From positions 1 to 18,064 of the forward strand of contig DYHU01000045.1 in the NCBI GenBank assembly GCA_020724025.1: 18,064 bases of DNA. The letters are read 5' to 3'. Position 1 is the first letter of the stretch. Each line of letters starts with the position of its first letter. The stretch comes from Syntrophorhabdus sp. Lineage in GTDB: Bacteria; Desulfobacterota; BSN033; UBA1163. The position numbers were made by a program, and so were the translations under genes. Positions 6,883 through 15,368 of this stretch are shown piece by piece. The notes under the pieces were generated by a model. It made no database searches. It saw nothing but the letters and a program-made list of their open reading frames with translations, and had not been told where the DNA came from.

Positions 6883-8738
6883 GATCCAATTTCCTTAGCT
6901 TCCTGGGAAAGGCCAAGGCGCTCCAATGTCTCGGGTAAGGGAATACCGTTTTCATCCCACCCACGAAGCTTGTAGTATTCGTCAAGGAGATGGTCCACCT
7001 GGTCACGGGAGAGGGTTTTTCCTCGAGTGGGACCAGTTTGGACTGGCTCCCCCATCCATCGCCCCGGCGGATAATCGCAATGCCGTCCGTAGTCAGGATT
7101 CTCTCGAATGTTAAACAGGCGGGTGAGGTTCCAGATCCTTTCGGAGATTTCAAGAAGTTCTTCTATGGTCTTGTCCATTCCAGTGCAGGCGTTCAGGGCT
7201 TTTACATAAAGGGAGGGTGAGATGTCCAGCTCGATCCAAGGAAGCCTGCAGACCCCCAGGACGTCGAAAAGGGGCCGAAGATGCTGAAGCTCGACCACAC
7301 GCTGGGCCTTACCTTCCAAAGAATTCCTTCCCAGGGTAATATCTCCCGTCACCGCCCACGAAGGTCGGTGATGGGCGCCAATGTCCGAGGTCATGTAGGA
7401 GAGCATCATGGCTGGGGCGTTGCGGGATTCATAACCACTTATTTCCAGCCCCTTAACCTCCATGGCAAAGTATTCGGACCCTTTACCCCAGACGCGTGCC
7501 GCTGCCCTGACTCCCTGGCAGAGAAGATCACCAATGCCTTCCCTACGGCCCATCTTCTCCAGAAGTTTAAAGACAGCTTCGCTCTTTCCAAAGCGAAGGG
7601 CTAAGCCGTCTGTTTCTTTCTCCCCAATGATCCCTCTCTCGAAGCATTCAATGGCAAATGCAATGGTGCTTCCAGCCGATATTGTGTCCAATCCTAACTC
7701 GTCACAGAGGTAATTGGCATAAGCCAAGTCTTCAATGTTAGACAGAGCACAGTTGCCTCCAAGCAGGGCAGCCGTCTCATACTCTGGTCCTTCTACGTAT
7801 ATCTCCTTATCCTCTCTGTGGATACGCGAATATTTGCCACAGGCCATGGGGCAGGCAAAACACCCTTTGTCCTTGACCACAATCCGCTCCCTCATGATAA
7901 TACCGCTGATGTCAGTAAAGGCGGAGAAATGGCCTGATTGAAAGTTCCGTGTAGGGAAGGTTCCAATTCGATTGGACCAGGAGACCACGCTGCTCGTGCC
8001 GTATTTTTGCCAGAGCTCTAAGGCATGGTGGCTCATACAGGCCTGATACATTTTCTTTCCAACTTCCAGGGCGCTCCTAAAATCTGCTATGGGAATATCT
8101 TGAGTTCCTATCACTGCAATGGCTTTAAGCCGTTTGTTTCCAAAGACCGCTCCGATTCCACAGCGACCGGCTTGCCTTCCGAAATCATGAGAAACACAGG
8201 CGATAGGAACCTCTTTCTCTCCGGCTGGGCCAATGGTTAAACATTGGTATTCTTCTCCGAGGTCGTCCTTAAGGACACGCTCCGTCTGAATGGCACCCAT
8301 TCCCCAATATTTCTGACCCGAGAGGAGGTTCACATCGCCATCCTTGATATGCAGGAGAGTCGGTTCCTTTGCTTTTCCTTCCAAGATCAACAGGTCGTAG
8401 CCTGCTTGCTTGAGTTCTGTTGCAAAATGGCCACCGACGTTGGATTCACCATAGCCTCGGGTAGATGGAGACTTTGCCCCGAGGATGGTCCGGCCAGCCG
8501 AGGGAACGAACTGGCCTGATAAGGGGCCGGTGGCCACAATTACCTTGTTCTGCGGTCCCAGAGGATCGATGCCCCTCAGCAGTTCGTCATATAGAATGCG
8601 GGCAATGAATCCTCGACCACCGATGTATTTGCGGCAAAGGGATTCCGGTAGGACTTCTTTATTGATTTCCCCTGTGGTCAAATCCACCATTAGGATCATT
8701 CCTGTATAACCTTTCATCCCGATAGCATTTTGTCTCAT
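6867..8738 (-). CDS. aor: Aldehyde:ferredoxin oxidoreductase, tungstopterin type
   Basis: 623 residues, full length for the AOR family, which oxidises aldehydes to carboxylic acids and reduces ferredoxin (in reverse, with low-potential donors, it reduces acids). The N-terminal domain begins GYTGMILMVDLTTGEI and contains IGGRGF and GRCGIGAVFGNKRLKA. Cluster ligands are C293, C296 and C300 (CFACPMAC), with the fourth, C497, in DVLGVC. The two DxxGL(C/D) pterin motifs are DELGLD (346-351) and DVLGVC (492-497); the second has V for L. GAHHRPSW lies in the substrate/cofactor domain. The stop of the preceding four-cluster ferredoxin overlaps the start (TAATG), and the MoaD-like gene overlaps its end, so the three form one coupled unit. 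The substrate aldehyde is unknown; the ThDP enzyme upstream is a possible source. Confidence 0.95.
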   Translation of the reverse strand: MRQNAIGMKGYTGMILMVDLTTGEINKEVLPESLCRKYIGGRGFIARILYDELLRGIDPLGPQNKVIVATGPLSGQFVPSAGRTILGAKSPSTRGYGESNVGGHFATELKQAGYDLLILEGKAKEPTLLHIKDGDVNLLSGQKYWGMGAIQTERVLKDDLGEEYQCLTIGPAGEKEVPIACVSHDFGRQAGRCGIGAVFGNKRLKAIAVIGTQDIPIADFRSALEVGKKMYQACMSHHALELWQKYGTSSVVSWSNRIGTFPTRNFQSGHFSAFTDISGIIMRERIVVKDKGCFACPMACGKYSRIHREDKEIYVEGPEYETAALLGGNCALSNIEDLAYANYLCDELGLDTISAGSTIAFAIECFERGIIGEKETDGLALRFGKSEAVFKLLEKMGRREGIGDLLCQGVRAAARVWGKGSEYFAMEVKGLEISGYESRNAPAMMLSYMTSDIGAHHRPSWAVTGDITLGRNSLEGKAQRVVELQHLRPLFDVLGVCRLPWIELDISPSLYVKALNACTGMDKTIEELLEISERIWNLTRLFNIRENPDYGRHCDYPPGRWMGEPVQTGPTRGKTLSRDQVDHLLDEYYKLRGWDENGIPLPETLERLGLSQEAKEIGSWKSD

Positions 8739-9121
8739 TATCCCCTCAAGGAAAGGGCATTATAAGCGCAAATTTCCACACATTCGAAGCAATTGTCACA
8801 TTTAATGGGCGTAGGAAATTCAGGGTGAATGGATAGAACCCCTTGTGAACACGCTTCCACGCATGCCCTACAAAATGTGCATTTTTCTGGATCTAAAAGG
8901 TATCGATCCCCGTCTCGGCGAATGGCCTCTTCGGGGCAGACCTCCGCACACTGCCCACATTGAATACAAATGTACACGCGATATTCCCCTGGGTCCGGGA
9001 AACGGGCCTCAATCTTTAGGGCCGACTTCTTGGGATTATTTACCTTGAAGTGAACCAGAGCGCAAACAATCTGGCATGAGCGACAGCCAGTGCACAGTTG
9101 ATTGTCCACATAGATTTTCAT
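8738..9121 (-). CDS. Four-cluster ferredoxin, AorA-like electron-transfer subunit
   Basis: 127 residues with four CxxCxxCxxxC motifs: C10-C20, C52-C62, C81-C91 and C108-C118, enough for four [4Fe-4S] clusters. The spacing with a basic insert after the first motif (HFKVNNPKKSALKIE) is that of DmsB/HycB-type electron-transfer subunits. In Aromatoleum, AorA is a polyferredoxin that binds the tungsten subunit AorB and conducts electrons to the FAD subunit AorC. Immediate coupling to the AOR gene (TAATG) makes this the likely equivalent. No AorC-like gene sits in the same triplet. The start ATG 9121 has only a weak Shine-Dalgarno. A TATAAT box (9144-9139, minus strand) lies just upstream, but I see no good -35. 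Confidence 0.9.
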   Translation of the reverse strand: MKIYVDNQLCTGCRSCQIVCALVHFKVNNPKKSALKIEARFPDPGEYRVYICIQCGQCAEVCPEEAIRRDGDRYLLDPEKCTFCRACVEACSQGVLSIHPEFPTPIKCDNCFECVEICAYNALSLRG

Positions 9122-9184
9122 GGATTGCTTCTAAAAAAATTATAATCAATAGTTAAGCTGTGGTGGTTGAAGGGTCCTCGAACT

Positions 9185-9640
9185 CTATCGTGGCCTTCTT
9201 GTCACCAAGACATGGCAAGAGCTCTCACGCAATACCCTCTCTGCCGTGCTTCCAAAGAGAACATGCTCCCACCCGCTCAGGCCATGGCTGGCCAACACGA
9301 TCAGATCGATGCCATTCTCTTTTGCGTAGCGTATGATCTCAACATAGGGTTTCCCTCGAAGCATCTTGTACTGACAGGACTTCACCTCCAGGGAAATTTT
9401 TGCACAAAATTCTTTCAGTTTCTCCTCTCTTTCTGTCCCCACAGTTTGAGCAACCCGGATCCAGTCCATTTTGATATTCGAAGAGATTTCAAACTCAGCG
9501 ATATGTCCGGGATCCTGATAGACATGGACAACGTGAAGCGTAGCTCCATATTTTTTCGTGATATCGATCGCAAACGGCAGGGCTGCCCTGGCGCTCTCTG
9601 AAAAGTCGGTACAATAAAGAATGTTGTTATAGGTAACCAT
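9185..9640 (-). CDS. Universal stress protein (UspA family)
   Basis: 151 residues with the UspA fold pattern. It starts NNILYCTDFSESARAALPFAIDITKKYGATLHVVHVY and ends with DLIVLASHGLSGWEHVLFGSTAERVLRESSCHVLV, which includes the glycine-rich ATP-binding loop. The family binds nucleotides and is often encoded next to transporters. Here it lies 20 bp downstream of the permease gene, behind a GGAGGGAGG Shine-Dalgarno, so it probably belongs to the same transcript and may modulate the permease. That role is inference; the family call is firm. Confidence 0.92.
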   Translation of the reverse strand: MVTYNNILYCTDFSESARAALPFAIDITKKYGATLHVVHVYQDPGHIAEFEISSNIKMDWIRVAQTVGTEREEKLKEFCAKISLEVKSCQYKMLRGKPYVEIIRYAKENGIDLIVLASHGLSGWEHVLFGSTAERVLRESSCHVLVTRRPR

Positions 9641-9660
9641 AACCTCCCTCCTTTCACGGA

Positions 9661-11055
9661 TTAGAGCATAAAGATGGCCACGATCACCACTCCAACAAAT
9701 CCCGCGAGAGTGGGCCAGAGGTTACGTCTTGCAATTTCAACCGGGTCTGTCCCGGTAATGGCGGCGGCGGGGATGACGGCCCAGGGGATGATGCATCCGC
9801 CTCCCACGGCCACGGCAAAGTATTGACCCAGGGCACCCAAGGTCGCAATATCCAGTTTCGTTGCTCCACCCAAAGCCTGGGCTAAGGTTCCAACGAGAGG
9901 TAATCCGGAGAATCCAGAGCCGTCGAGTCCTGTAATTCCTCCTACCACGGCCTGAACAACGGCAACCGGAATCCGGCTCAGGGGGACGGCATTTGCCAGT
10001 GCCTGGCCTAAGTCGAAGAGGAGTCCTCTTGCTCCTTCGCCGAAGATTGCTTTTGCCGTTCCGGGAGAACCCATGAAGAAGAAACCTGCGATCAGAAAGA
10101 CAGGAGCAAAGATCCGTACACCGAACATGAAGCCTGCCCGGGAGTGTTCAGTCAGTTTCCCAAACCCTTCCCGGCCATAGACTCCAAAGGCGACGATCAC
10201 CATGATGAGGCCAACCGTACCTCCCAGAAGGGCTGTGGCATCGCCTCCGCGGAGCTTAAATACCAGCATTCCTGCGATGACAAGGGCAAACAGGATTGCA
10301 ATGATCCAGAGGGCAGACTTTTTAAAGACGGGGGCCGCCTTTATCCATTTCTCTCTTTCTGCTCTGGCCTCGGGACCGATCTCAAAGGGAGCCCACTCGA
10401 TGGGTTTTCCGACGCTGGCACGGATATTCTTCTTCACTGCCATGAAGGAGAGGGGTAGGGCAATGGCTCCCCAGACGATGAGCATGGGAAGGCTCTTCGA
10501 CATCACTGCTGTCACTGCAACGCCGGATGCCTTTGAGGTGATCCCCGGCGCCCCCTGGATGATGAAGTCCGTGGTGAGGGCGCACCCGTATCCGAACATG
10601 CTGATCGCCATGGCTGCGCTGATCGGCGGAAGGCCTGCTTTGATGGCCCCGGGCAGAAGCAGGGCGCCCACCAGAGCGATGGCTGGAGAAGGCCAGATCA
10701 CCCATGCCACGATCATGATGACAAAGCCCATAACCCAGAAAGCGATCTCCGGAGACTTCATCATCCCTTGAACGGGCCGGAACATCATCTCCGCAATGCC
10801 GGATTCCTCCAGCATCTTTGCCATGGCGACGATCAGAGAGATGATTACAACCACGCCCAGAAGTTCGCTGAAGGCAACCGTGACGGCGTTGAAGACGGCC
10901 TGGACAGCCTTGACCAGGTTCCCCGTGATCACCCAGGAGAGAATGAAGGATCCAATGATACAAACCAGTGGTGTCTCCCTTCTTAATGCCATCGTGACAA
11001 GGACAATGATGATAAAGATTACATAGACCCAATGTGCCGCAGTGAGTTCTACCAT
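9661..11055 (-). CDS. Polytopic permease, ion-transporter superfamily (GntP/C4-dicarboxylate-like)
   Basis: 464 residues, almost entirely hydrophobic, with about twelve predicted membrane segments in two halves joined by a charged cytoplasmic loop (GPEARAEREKWIKAAP). Glycine-rich half-helices such as GLDGSGFSGLPLVGTLAQALGG and GGGCIIPWAVIPAAAITG resemble the re-entrant loops of ion-transporter superfamily carriers for gluconate, citrate or C4-dicarboxylates. I cannot assign a subfamily or a substrate. The start ATG 11055 follows AAGGAGGTG. The gene lies between an FAD oxidoreductase and a universal stress protein, in the run headed by the sigma-54 promoter, so it probably imports the organic or amino acid handled by the neighbouring enzymes, or exports the acid product. 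Confidence 0.75.
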   Translation of the reverse strand: MVELTAAHWVYVIFIIIVLVTMALRRETPLVCIIGSFILSWVITGNLVKAVQAVFNAVTVAFSELLGVVVIISLIVAMAKMLEESGIAEMMFRPVQGMMKSPEIAFWVMGFVIMIVAWVIWPSPAIALVGALLLPGAIKAGLPPISAAMAISMFGYGCALTTDFIIQGAPGITSKASGVAVTAVMSKSLPMLIVWGAIALPLSFMAVKKNIRASVGKPIEWAPFEIGPEARAEREKWIKAAPVFKKSALWIIAILFALVIAGMLVFKLRGGDATALLGGTVGLIMVIVAFGVYGREGFGKLTEHSRAGFMFGVRIFAPVFLIAGFFFMGSPGTAKAIFGEGARGLLFDLGQALANAVPLSRIPVAVVQAVVGGITGLDGSGFSGLPLVGTLAQALGGATKLDIATLGALGQYFAVAVGGGCIIPWAVIPAAAITGTDPVEIARRNLWPTLAGFVGVVIVAIFML

Positions 11056-11070
11056 AGGACACCTCCTTGG

Positions 11071-12354
11071 TTAAAAAGAATGTTTAGAAAAAATTCCTAT
11101 CATCCCGGCCTGATCCACCCTCTTCTCGATCTCCTTTGGATCAGTTGAATAGAGGCCTCTCTGTTTCATCCGATCGAAGTAGACGGAGCCGGAGAACGTA
11201 TATTTGTAGCCCAGGCCCTCTTCGGTCTCCATCTGAGTGCGAACATAAGTAATCGCATCACCTACGGCGAGCGTGTTAGGGAAGATGAGGGGTTTCTCCT
11301 TTATGATATTCCTGACGGCATTGTACCCGGCGAGTGTTCCGGTGACGATCGCCTCGGTATGGCCCACCAACAATCCTGCCTTCTCTCCGGCGCAGAAGAG
11401 ATTTTCAATCTCGTTCACCTTCAGAGTATCATCCCTGGGTGCCATGCCCACATAGCGAATGGAGTTACCGATGCCTCCTGCATAGGGGTCCTCATATCGG
11501 GCATTTTCGAATCCAGGGATTCGGCGGAGGGCCTCCAAGGGGAAGAAAGGCGTCATCAGTTTGGCATGTCCGGTATTTAATAAGACAAGGTTTTCCTCAA
11601 ACTCGGGAAGGGCATATTGTTGGCAGGCTTTGATGGAGAGTTTTTCTTTCGATCGCTCTAAAGGAGGAACGGGGATGATCGCCACCCCTTCCTTTTCGAG
11701 GCGATCGACAATCTCACGAGAAAGGGATTCCTTGAAGAGCTTGCAGGATCCGCTCATCGCCCCGATCTGATCCCCTTTCCTTCCAACCATTTCCTTCACG
11801 CCGGCTTTGGCCGTAAGGCTGATCCGTCCGCCGAAGGAAGGACAGCGCAGGATGCACATGGCACAGCCATTCCCATACTTGGTGCAGTTGGCAGGGGGGC
11901 CAGCCGTACCGGTCGTGTCGATGAAAATATCTCCTTCAATACGAATCTTTTCCTCCGCCTGTTTTCCAATCACGGCTTTGATCTTATTCCCCTCCATCTC
12001 CACATCCTCAATCCGGGTAGAAAGAAGAATATGGATTCCCTTTTTAAGAAGGGATGTCTTAACCAGTGGCTCCATCGTTGCCACGTTGTAAAGGGAAACA
12101 TGGTGATGACCTGGAAATTCGATGTTTCGATGGAGGGTATTCTGATCGATGAGTTGAAAGAGTTCACCCCCTCCTAGGGCGATCATCTCTTCGGCGGCAG
12201 TGAAACGGCCATTGTTTCGCATAATCCCCCCGACCAGGCCGGTTCCCAAAAGCATGTCGGTCCGTTCGAATAGAATAACCTCAGCACCCTGCTTCTGCGC
12301 AGAAACCGATACGGCACAACCTGACCAGCCGCCACCAACAACAATCACCTTCAT
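11071..12354 (-). CDS. FAD-dependent oxidoreductase with a Cys cluster
   Basis: 427 residues. The N-terminal dinucleotide fold reads VIVVGGGWSGCAVSVSAQ, with the acidic residue E30 after the second strand. A C-terminal FAD motif, NLFCAGEKAGLLVGHTEAI, resembles MnmG/TrmFO-type and succinate dehydrogenase-type flavoproteins. The mid-protein set C157, C164, C167, C171 (C-x6-C-x2-C-x3-CP) looks like a metal or Fe-S ligand set and is not part of tRNA-modifying MnmG, so a tRNA role is unlikely. The gene lies between the ThDP enzyme (57-bp gap) and the permease (15-bp gap). I infer a catabolic dehydrogenase acting on the imported compound or passing electrons to a ferredoxin. Substrate unknown. Confidence 0.8.
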   Translation of the reverse strand: MKVIVVGGGWSGCAVSVSAQKQGAEVILFERTDMLLGTGLVGGIMRNNGRFTAAEEMIALGGGELFQLIDQNTLHRNIEFPGHHHVSLYNVATMEPLVKTSLLKKGIHILLSTRIEDVEMEGNKIKAVIGKQAEEKIRIEGDIFIDTTGTAGPPANCTKYGNGCAMCILRCPSFGGRISLTAKAGVKEMVGRKGDQIGAMSGSCKLFKESLSREIVDRLEKEGVAIIPVPPLERSKEKLSIKACQQYALPEFEENLVLLNTGHAKLMTPFFPLEALRRIPGFENARYEDPYAGGIGNSIRYVGMAPRDDTLKVNEIENLFCAGEKAGLLVGHTEAIVTGTLAGYNAVRNIIKEKPLIFPNTLAVGDAITYVRTQMETEEGLGYKYTFSGSVYFDRMKQRGLYSTDPKEIEKRVDQAGMIGIFSKHSF

Positions 12355-12411
12355 GGCAAGAAACCTCTCTTTCCTATAAATGAGAATGTAGAAGGGTTGT
12401 GTATGTTACCA

Positions 12412-14148
12412 TCACAACGAGTTCACTGCCGGCCTTGTCTTTTTTTCTGCTGCCTTCTGCCAGGAATAGACCGGGGGGAGCTCGGTCAAAAGCGATTCTG
12501 TGACCACGTCCAGAAAGACAGGTTCCCGGCTGGTAAAGGCCTCATCGAGGCCTTCCTCCAGCTCCCTTGGGGTCTCAATATGGAAAGCCCTGAGGCCAAA
12601 AGATTGAGCAACCCGTGCCATATTACCCGATGTGAAATCTACCGACAAGAATTTATTTTTACTGTATAGCGCCTGAAGGGCCTTGATCCAGCCAAAACAA
12701 CCATTATTAAAATGGATCAGTACCGCGGGTATCCCCAGGCGTGCTAATGTTTCTAACTCCCCTGCGGACATTCCCAGACTGCCGTCACCAAACAGGCCCA
12801 CAACCCGGGCCCGGGGATGAGCCAAGAAGGCGCCCACCACAGCCGGAATAGCATAGCCAAGGCCTCCGTAGGACCGAGGGATGATGAACCTGGAACCGCT
12901 TCCCTGCAGTTTTAAAAAACGGGTGATATAGGGGGTAGGGGTGCCAGCATCAGCGATCACAATGGAGGGAGAAGGCAGCCGCCGGTTTAAAGCATTTATG
13001 ATCCGTTGTGGTTTGATAGGAACGGATCCAGATTTAAGCATTGCCTCTGAGTCTTCCCAGAACCGGGTTCTTGCCCGGTTGAGATCCTCTACCCAGGGAG
13101 ATGGCGTGCGCGCTTCAACCTCTCTTTTAAGGAGGATGACAAGATCCTCCAGCACAAGCCTGGCATCTCCGGCCACACTCAGGGTATTGGGGAAGTTATT
13201 GGACAACTGCTTTGGATCGAGATCGATTTGAATAATTTTACGATCTGGCTGATAGGAAGGAAGAGTCCATCTGATGGTGGAGACCGAGCCCATCTTGCAA
13301 CCGATATAAAGAAGAAGATCACCCTCTTCTACGGCTCGATTTGCATAGGGGTGAAATCCATTATCTCCAACCACCCCCAGGGCTAAAGGGTGGTCGTCGG
13401 GCATGATCCCCTGACCGGAAATGGTGGTGACAACCGGAGCGGCAAGCCACTCTGAAAGGACCATGATTTCCTGACTCGCCTGGGAATGGTTAGCACCACC
13501 TCCGGCAACGATCACGGGCCTATCAGCCCTCAGAAGATGGAGGACAATCTCTTCCAATACCTTTCGGCTCCCGTGAGTTCGGTAAGCCGGATAGGCGATG
13601 CACTCGGGTTCGACAAAGATATGTCGCCTCTCCTCCTGGAGTTCTCCCACCAGGGTTTCTTGCGGAAATACAAGGTGTACCGCCCCGGGACGACCCGATG
13701 TTGCGATGCGGAAGGCACGCCGGATGGTCTCCGGGATCTTTTCGGTCTGCTTGATGATACCGGACCACTTTGTAATGGGTTCGAAGAGCTTTTGGCAGTC
13801 CAGCTCAGTGATCGCCCCCCTTCCTTCGTGTGCAAGGGAGATGTCGGAAGTGAAAAGAATGACCGGAATGGATGAGGCATTGGCCTCTGCCACACCGGGG
13901 ACGGAATAAAGGGCTCCGGCACCGCTGGGGCACTCACAGATGCCGGGCCTGTGGGAGATGCGGGCATAGGCATCGGCCATGAAACTGGCAGATCGTTCGT
14001 CCCTTGCCATGATGTGCCGTATGTGCGGGCTGGCATCGTAAATTGCCTCATATAGTGGAAGACTCGTATCTCCGGGAACTCCGAAGATTATTTCCACTTT
14101 ATATTCGATGAGCATTCGGATAAGAGCTTCTGCCCCGTTCATCATCAT
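12412..14148 (-). CDS. ThDP-dependent enzyme, acetolactate synthase/2-oxoacid decarboxylase family
   Basis: 578 residues with the three-domain order of the IlvB/benzoylformate decarboxylase family: Pyr domain (1 to about 170), central domain (about 190-330) and PP domain (about 360-550). The catalytic glutamate that activates ThDP is E51 in ARDERSASFMADAYAR. The ThDP/Mg motif runs from GDGS (454-457) to NN (481-482), followed by GCFGWIKALQALY. These enzymes decarboxylate a 2-oxo acid to an aldehyde or join two oxo compounds. No IlvN-like regulatory subunit gene is adjacent, arguing against acetolactate synthase for biosynthesis. Located upstream of an AOR, it could supply the aldehyde. It starts with three consecutive ATGs behind a weak Shine-Dalgarno, 8 bp after the NIF3-like gene; the exact ATG is uncertain. 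Confidence 0.88.
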   Translation of the reverse strand: MMMNGAEALIRMLIEYKVEIIFGVPGDTSLPLYEAIYDASPHIRHIMARDERSASFMADAYARISHRPGICECPSGAGALYSVPGVAEANASSIPVILFTSDISLAHEGRGAITELDCQKLFEPITKWSGIIKQTEKIPETIRRAFRIATSGRPGAVHLVFPQETLVGELQEERRHIFVEPECIAYPAYRTHGSRKVLEEIVLHLLRADRPVIVAGGGANHSQASQEIMVLSEWLAAPVVTTISGQGIMPDDHPLALGVVGDNGFHPYANRAVEEGDLLLYIGCKMGSVSTIRWTLPSYQPDRKIIQIDLDPKQLSNNFPNTLSVAGDARLVLEDLVILLKREVEARTPSPWVEDLNRARTRFWEDSEAMLKSGSVPIKPQRIINALNRRLPSPSIVIADAGTPTPYITRFLKLQGSGSRFIIPRSYGGLGYAIPAVVGAFLAHPRARVVGLFGDGSLGMSAGELETLARLGIPAVLIHFNNGCFGWIKALQALYSKNKFLSVDFTSGNMARVAQSFGLRAFHIETPRELEEGLDEAFTSREPVFLDVVTESLLTELPPVYSWQKAAEKKTRPAVNSL

Positions 14149-14156
14149 TTCTTTAT

Positions 14157-15248
14157 TTATTTTGTGGTTAGAATCTCAGCCATTTTCTTGCCATATTCCT
14201 GAAGACTCGAATTTCCGGCTTTGTCCAGCGGTGTCGCCGTCACCCTCTGATCCAAGAAAAAAATTGGAACCCCTGGAAGAAGCTTCTCCAAGGCTTTGCC
14301 CAAGGGAATACCATTTTCATAAATCTCATGGGCATGGGAATTACCCAGAAGGAAGTTCAGGCCCAGTTCTTTAGCCTTTTTTACCAAAGCGCTATCGGGT
14401 CTGACCCGGCTAATCGAAGCAATTACTGTATCCATGCCAGGATTGTCTCGGTAGACCTTTTCCAGATGCTCAGGCTTGAAGCCAGTATGAGGAAAGATAT
14501 GAATGATGTTCTGTACTTTGCTGTCCGGAGAACCCAGGAGGATGGTTGGCTTGTTCACTGCAAGGGATTCCTGAATGTCACTGTTCTTCCAGAAATCCCT
14601 TTCTATTTGTAAGAATTGATCCCGCTCCTTTTCCGACATCATGTTCTGTAATCGCTCAACAATATCCTTGAGATTCTTGGTCTCGGGAAAGACCTTCCCC
14701 AAAAAGAGAACATTTCCGTGGATCCCCCCATAGTTGAGATCTACCTTCTCCAATTTGTAGCCATGAAGAAAAGAAATCCCCGGATGGCGTCCATGGAATG
14801 CTTCATGGGCTTCAAAGACGTTGATTCCATACAGGCCGCAGTAATCTTTGATCAGCACCCCCCCAAAGTTAGTGGCGTCTGCAAAAGGATGATGGGCAAC
14901 AAGGACATTGATTCCCATGCCACCTGCCAGTTCGATCACAACCTCGGTGATCGTCATAACCACGCCGATCTTCTTTACCTGATCATCCAACCTTCCATAT
15001 ACCAAGCCAGGGGTCTCTGTCACGGCCTTCCCTGGAATGTTAGAGGATTTAGTGACGATGAAAGGATTTGACTTGGCAAAAGGGTTTTCTTCCGGTCCCA
15101 CAACGCGGCCTTTTGTTATCACCTTCATGGCTTCCAATACATCTCTAACCGTATAGACCTTCTGCTGCCCATAACTTAATGCGGTGAAAAAAAGCCAACA
15201 AAGGCTCAGAGTGAAAATGAAAATGGTAATGCTTCTTTTACCTTTCAT
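14157..15248 (-). CDS. Exported NIF3-like (DUF34) metal-binding protein
   Basis: 363 residues. The N-terminus is a clear signal sequence: KGKR, a hydrophobic stretch SITIFIFTLSLCWLFFTALS, then YGQQ with likely cleavage near residue 28. The rest matches the NIF3 family, which binds a dinuclear metal centre. VVMTITEVVIELAGGMGINVLVAHHPFAD (97-124) supplies the HHP motif (H119, H120), VFEAHEAFHG (144-153) matches the second metal-ligand region, and LLGNSHAHEIYENGIP (300-315) is the C-terminal ligand block. NIF3 proteins are normally cytoplasmic and of uncertain function, so a secreted or periplasmic form is unusual. The first gene after the sigma-54 promoter, it has GAGGAGG 7 nt before ATG 15248. 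It might be an exported hydrolase acting on the cluster's substrate, but this is speculation. Confidence 0.78.
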   Translation of the reverse strand: MKGKRSITIFIFTLSLCWLFFTALSYGQQKVYTVRDVLEAMKVITKGRVVGPEENPFAKSNPFIVTKSSNIPGKAVTETPGLVYGRLDDQVKKIGVVMTITEVVIELAGGMGINVLVAHHPFADATNFGGVLIKDYCGLYGINVFEAHEAFHGRHPGISFLHGYKLEKVDLNYGGIHGNVLFLGKVFPETKNLKDIVERLQNMMSEKERDQFLQIERDFWKNSDIQESLAVNKPTILLGSPDSKVQNIIHIFPHTGFKPEHLEKVYRDNPGMDTVIASISRVRPDSALVKKAKELGLNFLLGNSHAHEIYENGIPLGKALEKLLPGVPIFFLDQRVTATPLDKAGNSSLQEYGKKMAEILTTK

Positions 15249-15368
15249 GATTTTTCCTCCTCGTATAATGTAATTTGTTAGCGAAGATCTCTTCCAAGAT
15301 ACTAATTACTATATTCGCCTATAAGGGGGATATTATTTATTGAATCAATGGATTAGTGTTAATTTATA

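Noticed and set aside
10202..10771. 189-codon plus-strand frame opposite the permease gene
   Set aside because: Antisense shadow of the permease gene; no motif or ribosome binding site.
10382..11062. Long 226-codon minus-strand frame inside the permease gene
   Set aside because: It is in another frame of the permease gene, whose hydrophobic pattern and strong Shine-Dalgarno mark the true frame. The His/Gly/Arg-rich composition is typical of a shadow frame.
11071..12354. Calling the FAD protein MnmG (tRNA modification)
   Set aside because: Too short for MnmG (about 620 residues), lacks its C-terminal domain, carries a Cys cluster and sits in a catabolic operon.
13530..14051. 173-codon minus-strand frame inside the ThDP enzyme gene
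   Set aside because: Out-of-frame shadow; the main frame carries the catalytic Glu and ThDP motifs.
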